From the NCBI RefSeq assembly GCF_022829605.1, contig NZ_JAKSYD010000112.1, positions 62,001-126,000 of the forward strand: a stretch of DNA of 64,000 nucleotides, in the 5' to 3' direction. A program made the translations under genes and the position numbers. Origin of the DNA: Methylobacterium sp. E-065 (GTDB taxonomy: Bacteria; Pseudomonadota; Alphaproteobacteria; Rhizobiales; Beijerinckiaceae). Below, piece after piece: positions 34,792 through 43,883 of this stretch (position 1 is the stretch's first letter; each line of letters opens with the position of its first letter). The notes beneath the pieces were generated by a model that did not search any database, had not been told where the DNA came from, and saw only the letters and a list, made by a program, of their open reading frames with translations.

Positions 34792-35769
34792 ATGCAACTC
34801 GGCATGATCGGCCTCGGCCGGATGGGCGGCAACATCGTCCGGCGCCTGCTGCGCGACGGGCACACAGCCGTGGTGTTCGATCAGAACCCGGAGGCCGTCG
34901 CGGCTCTGGTCGAGGCTGGCGCCGTCGGCGCGTCGAGCCTGGAGGATCTGGTCGCCAAGCTCGAAGCGCCGCGCGCCGCCTGGGTCATGCTGCCGGCGGG
35001 TGCGATCACCGAGCAGGCCGTCGAGACGCTCACGGGCCTCATGGAGTCGGGCGATTGCATCATCGACGGCGGCAACTCCTTCTATGGCGATGATGTCCGC
35101 CGCGGCCGCGCGCTGAAGCAGAAGGGCCTGCACTATGTCGATGTCGGCACGTCAGGCGGTGTCTGGGGCCTCGATCGCGGCTACTGCATGATGATCGGCG
35201 GCGATAAAGGGACCGTCGACCGCCTCGACCCGATCTTCAAGACGCTTGCCCCCGGCATCGGCGACATCCCGAAGACCCCGAACCGCGAGGGGCGCGATCC
35301 GCGCGCCGAGCAGGGCTACATCCATGCCGGGCCGACCGGCGCCGGCCACTTCGTCAAGATGGTTCATAACGGCATCGAGTACGGGCTGATGCAGGCCTAT
35401 GCCGAGGGGTTCGACATCCTCCGCCATGCCAATTCGGAGGGTCTGCCGGAGGAGCGCCGCTTCGACCTCGACCTGGGCGACATCGCCGAGGTCTGGCGCC
35501 GCGGCAGCGTCGTCTCCTCTTGGCTCCTCGACCTGACCGCCCAGGCGCTCGCCGGTGACGAGCAACTCTCCGACTTCTCCGGCCACGTCGACGATTCCGG
35601 CGAGGGTCGCTGGACCATCAACGCCGCCATCGAGGAGGGTGTACCGGCGACCGTGCTGTCCGCCGCCCTGTACCGCCGCTTCCGCTCGCGTGAGCACGAG
35701 AGCTACGCCGACAAGCTGCTCTCGGCGATGCGCAAGGGCTTTGGCGGACACCAGGAGCCGAAGAAGTAG
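34792..35769 (+). CDS. gnd: 6-phosphogluconate dehydrogenase, decarboxylating (short form)
   Basis: 325 residues, the short, probably NAD-dependent type of the enzyme, converting 6-phosphogluconate to ribulose 5-phosphate and CO2. The N-terminal Rossmann motif is [23 protein letters not shown] (substrate loop) and [12 protein letters not shown] follow, and [14 protein letters not shown] carries the catalytic Lys and Asn. GGAGGAGAG eight bases before the ATG decides the start. Ten bases separate it from pgl. No zwf gene lies in this window. Confidence 0.96.
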   Translation: MQLGMIGLGRMGGNIVRRLLRDGHTAVVFDQNPEAVAALVEAGAVGASSLEDLVAKLEAPRAAWVMLPAGAITEQAVETLTGLMESGDCIIDGGNSFYGDDVRRGRALKQKGLHYVDVGTSGGVWGLDRGYCMMIGGDKGTVDRLDPIFKTLAPGIGDIPKTPNREGRDPRAEQGYIHAGPTGAGHFVKMVHNGIEYGLMQAYAEGFDILRHANSEGLPEERRFDLDLGDIAEVWRRGSVVSSWLLDLTAQALAGDEQLSDFSGHVDDSGEGRWTINAAIEEGVPATVLSAALYRRFRSREHESYADKLLSAMRKGFGGHQEPKK

Positions 35770-35778
35770 GGGCGCCCG

Positions 35779-36504
35779 ATGAGCCTTCCCGCCGGTACCC
35801 ATGTCCTGACGGACTCGCAGGCCGTCGCCCGCGAGGCGGCCGAGCGGCTGATCGTGGCCTGCGGCGAGAATCAGTCTGAGCGCATCGCGATCTGCCTCTC
35901 CGGCGGATCGACGCCGAAGGTGCTGTACGGCCTCCTGGCCGGTCCGGACTACGCCAGTAGGGTCCCGTGGCAGCGGATCCACTGGTTCTTCGGTGACGAC
36001 CGGGTCGTCCCCTGGGACGACGCGCGCAGCAATGTCCGCATGGTCCGGGAGGCGTTCGGCCACGGCGCCACGATCCCGCCGACGCATCTGCACTTCATTC
36101 CCTCGGATGCGGGTGCCGAGTCCGGCGCCCACGCCTACGAGCGCACGCTGTTGGATTTCTACGGGGCCGACAGGCTCGATCCCGCCCGTCCCCTGTTCGA
36201 CCTCGTGCTCCTCGGTCTCGGCGAGGACGGGCACACCGCCTCGCTGTTTCCCGGCAAGCCGGCCGTGGCGGAGACGGAACGGTTGGTGGCGCCGGTGCCC
36301 GAGGCCGGGCTCGCGCCGTTCGTGCCGCGCATCACCCTGACGTTTCCGGCGTTGGCCTCGTCTCGGCACGTGCTGTTTCTCGTGACCGGCGCGGGAAAGC
36401 GTGCGGCGTTGGCCCGTCTTGCCGCCGGCGAGGACCTGCCGGCAGGCCGCGTCACCAGCGCGGGCGAGATCGCGTGGGTGCTCGACGCGGCGGCGGCTGG
36501 CTGA
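35779..36504 (+). CDS. pgl: 6-phosphogluconolactonase
   Basis: Hydrolyses 6-phosphogluconolactone in the oxidative pentose phosphate pathway. 241 residues of the DevB/Pgl family: ICLSGGSTPKVLYGLLAG, IHWFFGDDRVVPWDDARSN, LVLLGLGEDGHTASLFPGKPAV (catalytic region) and RITLTFPALASSRHVLFLVTGAGK. It follows gnd at ten bases, the last member of the putative operon. The order pgl after gnd is opposite to the pathway order. Confidence 0.96.
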   Translation: MSLPAGTHVLTDSQAVAREAAERLIVACGENQSERIAICLSGGSTPKVLYGLLAGPDYASRVPWQRIHWFFGDDRVVPWDDARSNVRMVREAFGHGATIPPTHLHFIPSDAGAESGAHAYERTLLDFYGADRLDPARPLFDLVLLGLGEDGHTASLFPGKPAVAETERLVAPVPEAGLAPFVPRITLTFPALASSRHVLFLVTGAGKRAALARLAAGEDLPAGRVTSAGEIAWVLDAAAAG

Positions 36505-36607
36505 ACCCGGGTCGTTACGATCTGGCAAGGCTGGCGCGCTAGCCTGTACCGGTCAGAGGCGTCGCGCCCATCATGGGGTGGCGCCGGCCCTTGCGAAGCC
36601 GGGTGAG

Positions 36608-37666
36608 ATGCACGCGGGCACCCTCGTCCTCTTCACCGACCAGCAACCGGTCCGCTCCGATTTCCTGGGCGCGCTTCAGGGGATCGCCCCCTGTATGGTG
36701 CTAGGCGCGTCCGAGACTCCGCCCCCCGGCCCGTATCGCGCGCTCGTGGTCGATCTCGACCTGTTGCAGCCCTCGCCGCTGACCGGCCTGCGGGCCCTCA
36801 TCGCGAACGCACCCGGGCTGCCGCGTGTGTTTCTGATGCGCAGCATGGGGCAGCGCAGCCTGTCGGCGGCCCGGGGGCTGGGAGCGTGCCTCTGCCTGCC
36901 CGCCGAGACGCCGGTCGACACCATCGTGGCAGCCCTTCGGACCCAGATCGGTTCGGCGGAGCCGCAGCGACCGAAGGGCGGCCTATCCCCCGTCGCCTGG
37001 GCCGCCGATGCGACGGGCGCAGTCATCGCCGATCTGCTCTATGCCGCCCGCAGATCGGGGGCTGTCGATGCCGCGCGGATCGACGAGGGCCTGGAACCGG
37101 TGATCGAGGCGGTCGGCGTCGGCGGCCTCTCGTCCTGGTTGGCGACCGTTCGAGCTTACGACGACGCCACGTACCAGCATTGCCTCCTCGTGACGGGCCT
37201 CGCGGCGGCCTTCGCGCTCGATCTCGGCTTCTCGGTCGCGGACCGCCAGCAGCTCGTGCGCGCCGCCCTGGTCCACGATGTCGGCAAAGCCCGGATCCCT
37301 CTGGCGATCCTGAACAAGCCGGGCCCGCTGGACACGCACGAGCGGGCCGTGATGCGCGAGCACGCGGCCGTCGGCCACGCGATCCTGGTCCAGGCCGGCG
37401 GGTTCGACGAGCCCGTGCTCACCGTGGTCCGCCATCATCACGAGATGCTCGACGGTTCGGGCTATCCCGACGGGCTGCGGGGCGAGGCTATTCCCGACAT
37501 CGTCCGGCTAATCACGATCTGCGACGTCTACGCGGCCCTGGTCGAGCGCCGCCCCTACCGGGCGCCCCTTCCGGCGGTCGCCGCCATGGGGATCCTTCGG
37601 GGCATGGAGGGCAAGCTGGACCCAATCCTGGTTCAAGCCTTTGCGCGTGCGGTCGACGGGTCCTGA
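36608..37666 (+). CDS. HD-GYP domain protein (probable c-di-GMP phosphodiesterase)
   Basis: 352 residues. The first 110 look like a degenerate receiver-like domain (LVLFTDQQPVRSDFLGAL ... RALVVDLDLL). The C-terminal HD-GYP domain is complete: H223-D224 in LVHDVGK, then HHHEMLDGSGYPDGLRGE with the GYP at 285-287, and LITICDVYAAL. Such domains hydrolyse c-di-GMP, and a complete set of metal ligands suggests activity. It stands alone; what signal enters the N-terminal domain is unknown. Confidence 0.9.
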   Translation: MHAGTLVLFTDQQPVRSDFLGALQGIAPCMVLGASETPPPGPYRALVVDLDLLQPSPLTGLRALIANAPGLPRVFLMRSMGQRSLSAARGLGACLCLPAETPVDTIVAALRTQIGSAEPQRPKGGLSPVAWAADATGAVIADLLYAARRSGAVDAARIDEGLEPVIEAVGVGGLSSWLATVRAYDDATYQHCLLVTGLAAAFALDLGFSVADRQQLVRAALVHDVGKARIPLAILNKPGPLDTHERAVMREHAAVGHAILVQAGGFDEPVLTVVRHHHEMLDGSGYPDGLRGEAIPDIVRLITICDVYAALVERRPYRAPLPAVAAMGILRGMEGKLDPILVQAFARAVDGS

Positions 37667-37850
37667 TCGATCGGCGAGCGCCTGTCTTCGCGTGCGCGGT
37701 TGCACGGCGCAATGAGTTTTCTCCAAAGCCACGAATTGGGCAATCCCGTTGCCCACTCACAAGCCGATCAAGTCAACAACGCAAACACGCGTGGGAGCGT
37801 CCGCGATACGATAGCCATCGCTGCAATGGCCGCAGCGAAGGAGATCTGAC

Positions 37851-38372
37851 ATGGCGCATTCGGTCACCTCCGCCGAGGTCGCAGCGATGATGGCGGATCT
37901 TGCGGTGTCGGCCCGCCATACGCCGGAGACCTATCTCGCTGCCGCGCGGAACACGCTGCTGCGGCTTCTGTCCCGGCCGGAATTGCTCGATCCGTCCCGC
38001 CTCGTTGGCCGGGGCGAGGGCCTCAGCCGCAATCTGCTGTTCGGCACAGAGACGATCAGCGTGTGGGCCATGGTGTGGGCGCCCGGCACGGTGACGCCGG
38101 TGCACGATCATCACTGCTCGTGCTGCTTCGGGCTGCTGCGCGGTTCGCTGCGCGAGACGTGGTATCGGCCGATCAGCGACACGCATGCGGTCGCGACCCT
38201 GGACACCGTCCGCCAGCCCGGCTTCGTCGCCTGCATGATGCCCTCTGGGCCGAACCTGCATCGGATCGCCAATGACGGGCCGGAGGCTGCGGTCTCGATT
38301 CACGTCTACGGCTACGATCACCGGGCCCAGGATTCTTCGATCCACCGGACCTACGAAATCGCGGCGGGCTGA
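37851..38372 (+). CDS. Cysteine dioxygenase-like cupin
   Basis: 173 residues of the cysteine/3-mercaptopropionate dioxygenase family. The iron triad is visible: H85 and H87 in VTPVHDHHCSCCFGLL, and H137 in SGPNLHRIAN. VSIHVYGYD near the end is the family's conserved strand. It oxidises a thiol to a sulfinic acid with O2; which thiol (cysteine or mercaptopropionate) is not settled by sequence. AAGGAGAT lies about six bases before the ATG. It is convergent with the Lrp gene. Confidence 0.85.
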   Translation: MAHSVTSAEVAAMMADLAVSARHTPETYLAAARNTLLRLLSRPELLDPSRLVGRGEGLSRNLLFGTETISVWAMVWAPGTVTPVHDHHCSCCFGLLRGSLRETWYRPISDTHAVATLDTVRQPGFVACMMPSGPNLHRIANDGPEAAVSIHVYGYDHRAQDSSIHRTYEIAAG

Positions 38373-38387
38373 AACGCCGCTTCGGCC

Positions 38388-38849
38388 TTACGCCACGTAG
38401 AGGGTCGGGACGGCGGTCGTGTACTTCATCTCCTCCATGGCGATGGAGGAGGACAGGTTCGAAAACTCGAGCTTGGCGATGAGCCGCTGATAGACCGCGT
38501 CATAGGCCTCGATGTCGGGCACGACGATGCGCAGCAGGTAATCGATCTCGCCGGTGAGGCGCCACGCCTCGACGATCTCCGGGAAGTCGGCCACGATCCT
38601 GCGGAACGCCTCGGACCAGTCGGCGGCGTGGCGCGGGGCCTTCACGGCAACGAACACCGTCGTCGGGACGTTGACCTTCCGCCGGTCGACCAGCGCGACC
38701 CGGCCGCGGATCACCCCGGACGCCTCCAGCTTCTTCACCCGGCGCCAGCACGGCGCCGCACTGACGCCGACCCGCTCGGCGAGTTCGGCCACGGGCAGCG
38801 TCGCGTCCTGCTGGAGGATATCCAGGATCTTCCGGTCCACCGCGTCCAT
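38388..38849 (-). CDS. Lrp/AsnC family transcriptional regulator
   Basis: 153 residues. The N-terminal helix-turn-helix reads DAVDRKILDILQQDATLPVAELAERVGVSAAPCWRRVKKLEASGVIRG; the C-terminal RAM domain (TTVFVAVKAPRHAADWSEAFRRIVADFPEIVEAWRLTGEIDYLLRIVV) binds an amino-acid-like effector. Lrp proteins form octamers and regulate nearby amino-acid genes. The target here could be the convergent cysteine-dioxygenase gene or more distant loci; this is inference. Confidence 0.93.
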   Translation of the reverse strand: MDAVDRKILDILQQDATLPVAELAERVGVSAAPCWRRVKKLEASGVIRGRVALVDRRKVNVPTTVFVAVKAPRHAADWSEAFRRIVADFPEIVEAWRLTGEIDYLLRIVVPDIEAYDAVYQRLIAKLEFSNLSSSIAMEEMKYTTAVPTLYVA

Positions 38850-38882
38850 GCGATCCAGGCTCCTGTCCGGCGGGTCCCGGGG

Positions 38883-40007
38883 CTACAGGACGAAGTGCTT
38901 CGAGAGCTTGAGCCCCTGCGCCTGATAGTTCGATCCGGCGCCCGCGCCGTAGAGGGTCTCCGGCACGTCGAGCATGCGCTCGTAGACAAGGCGGCCGACG
39001 ATTTGGCCATCCTCCAGCAGGAACGGCACGTCGCGCGAGCGCACCTCCAGCACGGCGCGTGCCCCCGCGCCCCCTGCCCCGGCATAGCCGAAGCCCGGAT
39101 CGAAGAAGCCCGCGTAATGGACCCGGAACTCGCCGACCAGCGGATCGAACGGCACCATCTCGGCGGCGTGGTCCGGCGGGACCTGCACGGCCTCCTTCGA
39201 GGCCAGGATGTAGAACTGCCCGGGATCGAGGATGAGGCTGCCCGATCCGTCGGCCGCCAGCGGCTCCCAGAAGTCGGCCGCGCGGTGGCGCCCGGGGGCG
39301 TCGACATCCACGAGCCCGGTGTGGCGCTTCGCCCGGTAGCCGATCAGCCCGTCGAACCCGGCGAGGTCGACCGAGACCGCCACGCCCCCCTGGAGGGACG
39401 GATTGCCCACATCGACCAGGGCCGAGCGGGCGTGGAGCAGCCCGAGTTCGGCCTCGTTCAGCCGCGGCGCCCCGCGGCGGAAGCGGATCTGGGATAGGCG
39501 CGAGCCGGTGCGGACCAGGACCGGGAAGGTGCGTGGCGAGATCTCGGCGTAGAGCGGGCCGTCATAACCGGGCTCGACCTGATCGAAGGCCTCGCCCCGA
39601 TCGGTGATCACGCGGGTGAACACATCGATGCGCCCGGTGGAGCTCTTCGGATTGGCCGCCGCTGCGAGATCGCCGGGCAGCGCCAGACGCTCCTGTAACT
39701 CCGCGATGTAGACGCAGCCGGTCTCGAGAACCGCGCCCGGCCGCAGGTCGATCGTGTGCAGGGCCAGGCGTTCGACGCAGGCTTGCACCGTGCGGCCGGC
39801 CCCCGGCAGGAAGCTCGTGCGCACCCGGTAGGCGGTGTCGCCGAGGCGCAGGTCGATGCTGGCCGGCTGAATCTGATCGGCCGCGAACGGGCTGCCGGTG
39901 CGAATCCCGCCCGCCCGCGCCAGCGCCGCGATAGCCTGAGCCGGCAGGATGCCGCTGCGGCTGCCGGCGCCCGCATGGGGCCCGTCCGTGGCTGCACCCG
40001 CTGTCAT
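38883..40007 (-). CDS. 2'-deoxycytidine 5'-triphosphate deaminase, tandem-domain form
   Basis: 374 residues made of two dCTP-deaminase/dUTPase-like units in one chain. First unit: QIQPASIDLRLGDTAYRV, then ANPKSSTGRIDVFTRVITDR. Second unit: DLAGFDGLIGYRAKRHTGLVDVDAPG and LRPGQFYIL-like LDPGQFYILASKEAVQVP, then VHYAGFFDPGFGYAGAG. This double-length protein is found in alphaproteobacteria and makes dUTP from dCTP. It supplies the substrate of dUTPase (dut at 4614). It begins 33 bases upstream of the Lrp gene on the same strand. Confidence 0.9.
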   Translation of the reverse strand: MTAGAATDGPHAGAGSRSGILPAQAIAALARAGGIRTGSPFAADQIQPASIDLRLGDTAYRVRTSFLPGAGRTVQACVERLALHTIDLRPGAVLETGCVYIAELQERLALPGDLAAAANPKSSTGRIDVFTRVITDRGEAFDQVEPGYDGPLYAEISPRTFPVLVRTGSRLSQIRFRRGAPRLNEAELGLLHARSALVDVGNPSLQGGVAVSVDLAGFDGLIGYRAKRHTGLVDVDAPGRHRAADFWEPLAADGSGSLILDPGQFYILASKEAVQVPPDHAAEMVPFDPLVGEFRVHYAGFFDPGFGYAGAGGAGARAVLEVRSRDVPFLLEDGQIVGRLVYERMLDVPETLYGAGAGSNYQAQGLKLSKHFVL

Positions 40008-40279
40008 CGCGCCCGTACCTCTCTTGCGCGCCGCCGGCCGGTCCGCGTCCGCCTTCGTTTTCCTCCGGGACTGGCTAACGCGGCCTTAACCGTTTCCTCC
40101 GTCGGCCCAGCGCAGCCGAGAAAGGATAGGCCGACGCAGCGGACCGGTGCGCGCTTCGTGACCGCGCGAGGTAGTCCGCCGCAATTGACGGGGATTCCAC
40201 AGCCAACTACCACCGCGCAGGAAGCGCGTTTCATTCTGCTTCGCGAATCGTACCGTCCGCAAGAGGGCCAAATAGGGCG

Positions 40280-40672
40280 ATGTACAAGGCCGAGACGCGG
40301 GGAATTAGTGTCACCGTCCAGTCTCGCTTCGTCGAAGAGGAATCTTCGCCGGGTGAGAGCCGCTATTTCTTTGCCTATACGGTCGAGATCGTGAACAACG
40401 GCAGCGAGCAGGTCCAGCTCCGCTCGCGCCACTGGCGCATCATCGACGGGCACGGCTCCTGCCAGGAGGTGCGCGGCACCGGCGTGGTCGGCAAGCAGCC
40501 CGTGCTGGAGCCAGGCGAGTCCTTCTGCTACACCAGCGGCTGCCCGCTCAACACGCCCGACGGGTTGATGGCCGGCAGCTACACCATGGCGACGGTGGCC
40601 GGCGAGAGCTTCGAGGCTGAGATCCCCGCCTTCTCCCTTGATAGCCCGCACGTCCGCCGCAGCCTTCATTGA
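40280..40672 (+). CDS. apaG: ApaG domain protein
   Basis: 130 residues, a single ApaG (fibronectin-like) fold: ISVTVQSRFVEEESSPGESRYFFAYTVEIVNNGSEQVQLRSRHWRIIDGHG, then EVRGTGVVGKQPVLEPGESFCYTSGCPLNTPDGLMAGSYTM. Historically linked to Co2+/Mg2+ efflux in enterobacteria; the biochemical role is unsettled. It precedes argE by 34 bases. The start at 40280 has no strong Shine-Dalgarno sequence but matches the family N-terminus (MYKAETRGI). Confidence 0.95.
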   Translation: MYKAETRGISVTVQSRFVEEESSPGESRYFFAYTVEIVNNGSEQVQLRSRHWRIIDGHGSCQEVRGTGVVGKQPVLEPGESFCYTSGCPLNTPDGLMAGSYTMATVAGESFEAEIPAFSLDSPHVRRSLH

Positions 40673-40706
40673 GGCCCCGGTCTGGGGCCTCGCCCCGGAG
40701 GAACCC

Positions 40707-41876
40707 ATGCCTGCGACCGGCGAGCGGCTGAGCCCGCTCGACATGCTGGCCCGCCTCGTGTCGTTCGACACCGAGAGCGACAAGTCCAACCTCGCCCTGA
40801 TCGATTCGGTCTGCGCCTACCTGGACGGGTGGGGCGTGCCGTACCTGCGCCTGCCGAACGCCGCCGGCGACAAGGCGGCAATCCTCGCCACGATCGGCCC
40901 GATGGTCGACGGCGGCGTGGTCCTCTCCGGCCATACCGATGTGGTGCCGGTGGTGGGGCAGGCCTGGAGCACCGACCCGTTCACCCTGCGCGTCGCCGAC
41001 GGCCGGGCCTACGGGCGGGGCGCCGTCGACATGAAGGGTTTCGACGCCCTGGCGCTCGCCCTGGTACCCGACATGCTGGCGGCTGACCTGAAACGGCCGA
41101 TCCACATCCTGCTCTCCTACGACGAGGAGACGACCTGCCTCGGCTCGATGGACGGGATCGCCCGCTTCGGTGCCGATCTGCCCCGGCCGGGCGCCGTGAT
41201 CGTCGGCGAGCCCACCGGCATGGAGGTGGCGGACGCGCATAAGAGCATCGTGACCTGCCTCACCACCGTGCATGGCCGCGAGGCGCATTCGGCCCGTCCT
41301 GCTTTGGGGGCCAATGCCGTGTCGGCCGCCTGCGAGTTGGTGGCCGGCCTCAACCGGATCGCCGACCTGATGATCGAGCGGGGTGACGCCTCCGGCCGGT
41401 TCGATCCGGCCGCCACCACGGTCCATGTGGGGACGATCCAGGGCGGGACTGCCCGCAACATCATCGCCAAGGAATGCCGCTTCCACTGGGAGTATCGCGG
41501 CCTGCCGGACCTCGACCCGGCCGAGATCCCACGGCTCTTTGCCCAAGAGGTGGAGCGGGTGACCCGGGAACGGCTCAACCGCTACGGCGATTTCGGGCGG
41601 ATCGAGACGCTGGAGGAGGTCGATATTCCGGGCCTCGCCCCCGATCCAGGCTCGGCGGCGGAGCGCCTGTGCCTGCGGCTCGCCGGGCGCAATCGCACCG
41701 TGGCGGTACCCTACGCCACCGAGGCCGGCCAGTTCCAGGCGGCCGGGCTTCCGACCGTGGTCTGCGGCCCCGGCGACATCGCCCAGGCGCACCAGCCCGA
41801 CGAGTTCATCACCCTGGACGCCCTCGGCCAGGGCGAGCGTTTCCTGCGCGACCTGATCGGAGCCTGCGCGTCATGA
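40707..41876 (+). CDS. argE: Acetylornithine deacetylase
   Basis: Removes acetate from N-acetylornithine in arginine synthesis. 389 residues, M20 metallopeptidase fold: [14 protein letters not shown] (metal His and Asp), [16 protein letters not shown] (second Asp), [11 protein letters not shown] (catalytic and metal Glu), and [15 protein letters not shown] at the end. GGAGGAACCC lies just before the ATG at 40707. The last bases overlap the next gene (ATGA). It complements argF and argD in this window, so most of the ornithine-to-citrulline steps are here. Confidence 0.92.
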   Translation: MPATGERLSPLDMLARLVSFDTESDKSNLALIDSVCAYLDGWGVPYLRLPNAAGDKAAILATIGPMVDGGVVLSGHTDVVPVVGQAWSTDPFTLRVADGRAYGRGAVDMKGFDALALALVPDMLAADLKRPIHILLSYDEETTCLGSMDGIARFGADLPRPGAVIVGEPTGMEVADAHKSIVTCLTTVHGREAHSARPALGANAVSAACELVAGLNRIADLMIERGDASGRFDPAATTVHVGTIQGGTARNIIAKECRFHWEYRGLPDLDPAEIPRLFAQEVERVTRERLNRYGDFGRIETLEEVDIPGLAPDPGSAAERLCLRLAGRNRTVAVPYATEAGQFQAAGLPTVVCGPGDIAQAHQPDEFITLDALGQGERFLRDLIGACAS

Positions 41877-42439
41877 AGGCGCTCACCGACATCACCATCA
41901 AGCTGCGGCCGCTGGAGCGGGAGGACCTGCGCTTCGTCCACCAGCTCAACAACAACGACAGCATCATGCGCTACTGGTTCGAGGAGGCCTACGAGTCCTT
42001 CGCCGAACTGCAGCAGCTCTACGAGCGCAACATCCACAATCAGGGCGAGCGCCGCTTCATCGTGGCCGATCCGACCGGTGAGCCGGCCGGGCTGATCGAG
42101 TTGGTGGAGATCAACCACCTGCACCGGCGCTGCGAGTTCCAGATCGCGATCCATCCGGGCTTCCAGGGCCGGGGCTACGCGTGGCAGGCGACCCGGATCG
42201 CCATGGACTACGCGTTCAGCGTGCTCAACATTCACAAGCTCTACCTGCACGTCGATCGCGAGAACGCCCGGGCCGTGCGTATCTACGAGCGCTGCGGCTT
42301 CCAATCCGAGGGGGTGCTCAAGGACGAGTTCTTCGTGAACGGCCGCTATCGCGATGCCGTGCGGATGTGCCTGTTCCAGCCCGACTACCTGAGGGCTCGC
42401 GGCGGCGGCGATATCGCGGAACCCGTATTGAAGGTCTAA
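41873..42439 (+). CDS. GNAT acetyltransferase, SpeG-like
   Basis: 188 residues of the GNAT fold closest in pattern to spermidine N-acetyltransferase Spe[57 protein letters not shown], then [52 protein letters not shown], where the Q-G-R-G-Y element binds acetyl-CoA. It would acetylate polyamines or similar amines. The ATGA overlap with argE indicates coupling. A bidirectional terminator follows at once. Confidence 0.88.
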   Translation: MKALTDITIKLRPLEREDLRFVHQLNNNDSIMRYWFEEAYESFAELQQLYERNIHNQGERRFIVADPTGEPAGLIELVEINHLHRRCEFQIAIHPGFQGRGYAWQATRIAMDYAFSVLNIHKLYLHVDRENARAVRIYERCGFQSEGVLKDEFFVNGRYRDAVRMCLFQPDYLRARGGGDIAEPVLKV

Positions 42440-42465
42440 GGGAGGGGCTCGGAAAGCCCCTCCCC
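42440..42465 (+). terminator. Hairpin terminator after the acetyltransferase gene
   Basis: gggaggggct ... agcccctcccc, a ten-pair stem directly after the stop codon. No T-run follows. The same stem lies 13 bases beyond the stop of the convergent repeat protein, so it probably serves both genes. Confidence 0.75.
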
Positions 42466-42477
42466 CGGATCCATCGC

Positions 42478-43713
42478 TTAGTTGCGCCCGGCACCCGGCT
42501 GACCGCCGGTCCGGCTGCCACCCTGGACGCCGCCCATGTTGCCACCGCCGGTGGCATTGCCCTGCATGCCGCCGCGCTCACCGCCCGTCCGACCACCCTC
42601 GGCGCCGGACTTCATGCCGCCCTGCGCATTGCCGCGGTCGGAGGCGTTGCGGATACCGTCCCGCTGGTTTCCGCGCATCTCGCTGTTGCGCATGCCGTCG
42701 TTCCGGCGATTGCGATCAGCATTACGCTCCATGCCCTGCTCGTTCCCGCGATCCGCCCGTCCGACGTTTCGACCGTTGTCGCGACCCTCGGTCCGCGAGG
42801 CGTTGCGGATGCTGTCCCGATCCCGCTCGCCGCGATTGTCGAACCGGGCGCCCGCGCGCTGCTCGGAGCGGAAGCTCGCGCTGACGGCAGTCCCGCCGCT
42901 CAGGCGCCGATACTCCGCGGAGCCATAACGGACTCGCTGGCCGCGAATCGTCACGAAGCGCTCCTCCTGCACCGTGACGAGGCGGCGATACTCGGGGGAG
43001 CCGTAGAGAACCCGCTGGCCCCGAACCACCACGTAGCGCGCGCGGGTGCCGGTCTCGCGGACGCTGACGAGGCGGCGATACTCCGGCGAGCCGTACACGA
43101 CGCGCTGACCGCGGATGACGACGAAGCGCTCCCGCGGGCCGCGATTCTCAGTAACGATGAGTCGGCGGTACTCGGGTGAACCGTACACGACCCGGCGGCC
43201 GCCGATGAACACGAAACGGCCCTCGCGGCGGAAGCCGCCCTCGACCCGCTCCGAGCGCACGTCGGTCCGGCTGCCGACTTCGGTGCGCGCGCGGACATCG
43301 ACACGGTCGCCCCGGCGATCGCCGCGCTCGGCGCGGGCGCCGTCGCGTTCCCCACCGGCATTCCGGTCGGCGGTCCGGCCGTCATTGCGGTCGCCGCGTT
43401 CGGTGCCGGCTCGATCGCCGCGGCTGCCCTGCTCGCGGCCCTGTGCTGCGCGACCCTCGTCGCCGGGTCCACGGGTTCGCTCGGCCTGCCCCGGGCCGGC
43501 GTTCCGGTCGGCGGCAGCTTGGCTGCCCTGCATCCCGCCGCGCTCGGCCCCGCCCATCCGGTCGCCCCCGGCGCCGGACTTCATGCTCGACTCAGCGCCG
43601 CCTGGATTCCCGCGGCCGGCCGTTCCAGGTCCGCGCTCGGCGCCGCCCTGTTGCTGCGCGTAGACCGAGGTGCTCATCAGCAGCGCGGCCAAACCGATCG
43701 ACACTCTCCGCAT
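42478..43713 (-). CDS. Secreted low-complexity protein with RGQRVxYGSPEYRRL repeats
   Basis: 411 residues. A signal peptide (MRRVSIGLAALLMSTSVYA) is followed by a Gly/Arg/Asp/Asn-rich region to about 160. Four copies of a motif R-[FY]-V-x-I-R-G-Q-R-V-x-Y-G-S-P-E-Y-R-R-L start at about 166, 196, 226 and 252 (spacing 30, 30, 26). From about 275 the chain is again Gly/Arg/Asn-rich, ending GAGRN. The composition suggests an unfolded, highly positive exported protein; the repeats look like beta hairpins. No known family is recognised. It is convergent with the speG-like gene and shares its terminator. Confidence 0.8.
   Translation of the reverse strand: MRRVSIGLAALLMSTSVYAQQQGGAERGPGTAGRGNPGGAESSMKSGAGGDRMGGAERGGMQGSQAAADRNAGPGQAERTRGPGDEGRAAQGREQGSRGDRAGTERGDRNDGRTADRNAGGERDGARAERGDRRGDRVDVRARTEVGSRTDVRSERVEGGFRREGRFVFIGGRRVVYGSPEYRRLIVTENRGPRERFVVIRGQRVVYGSPEYRRLVSVRETGTRARYVVVRGQRVLYGSPEYRRLVTVQEERFVTIRGQRVRYGSAEYRRLSGGTAVSASFRSEQRAGARFDNRGERDRDSIRNASRTEGRDNGRNVGRADRGNEQGMERNADRNRRNDGMRNSEMRGNQRDGIRNASDRGNAQGGMKSGAEGGRTGGERGGMQGNATGGGNMGGVQGGSRTGGQPGAGRN
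42901..43218 (-). repeat. Coding tandem repeat, period 90 bases
   Basis: Four units encoding residues 166-271 of the secreted protein; three are 30 codons apart and the last is 26 codons from the third. The first three units share Y-G-S-P-E-Y-R-R-L; the fourth has Y-G-S-A-E-Y-R-R-L. The first unit begins R-F-V-F-I-G-G-R-R-V in place of R-F-V-V-I-R-G-Q-R-V. Confidence 0.88.
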
Positions 43714-43883
43714 GGCGTTCCTCCAATGTTGAATCTGCCACGCAACGTCGAAGGTCCGAAAACGGTTCTGGCCAAGTCTAAGAAAATTTCGCGCAACGAA
43801 TACCTATATTCAGACGTTTCGCGAGGTAAGCTTGACCATTGAGAGGCCAAAAGAGCCTCCCTGCACGGCGATCAGGCCAGCTT

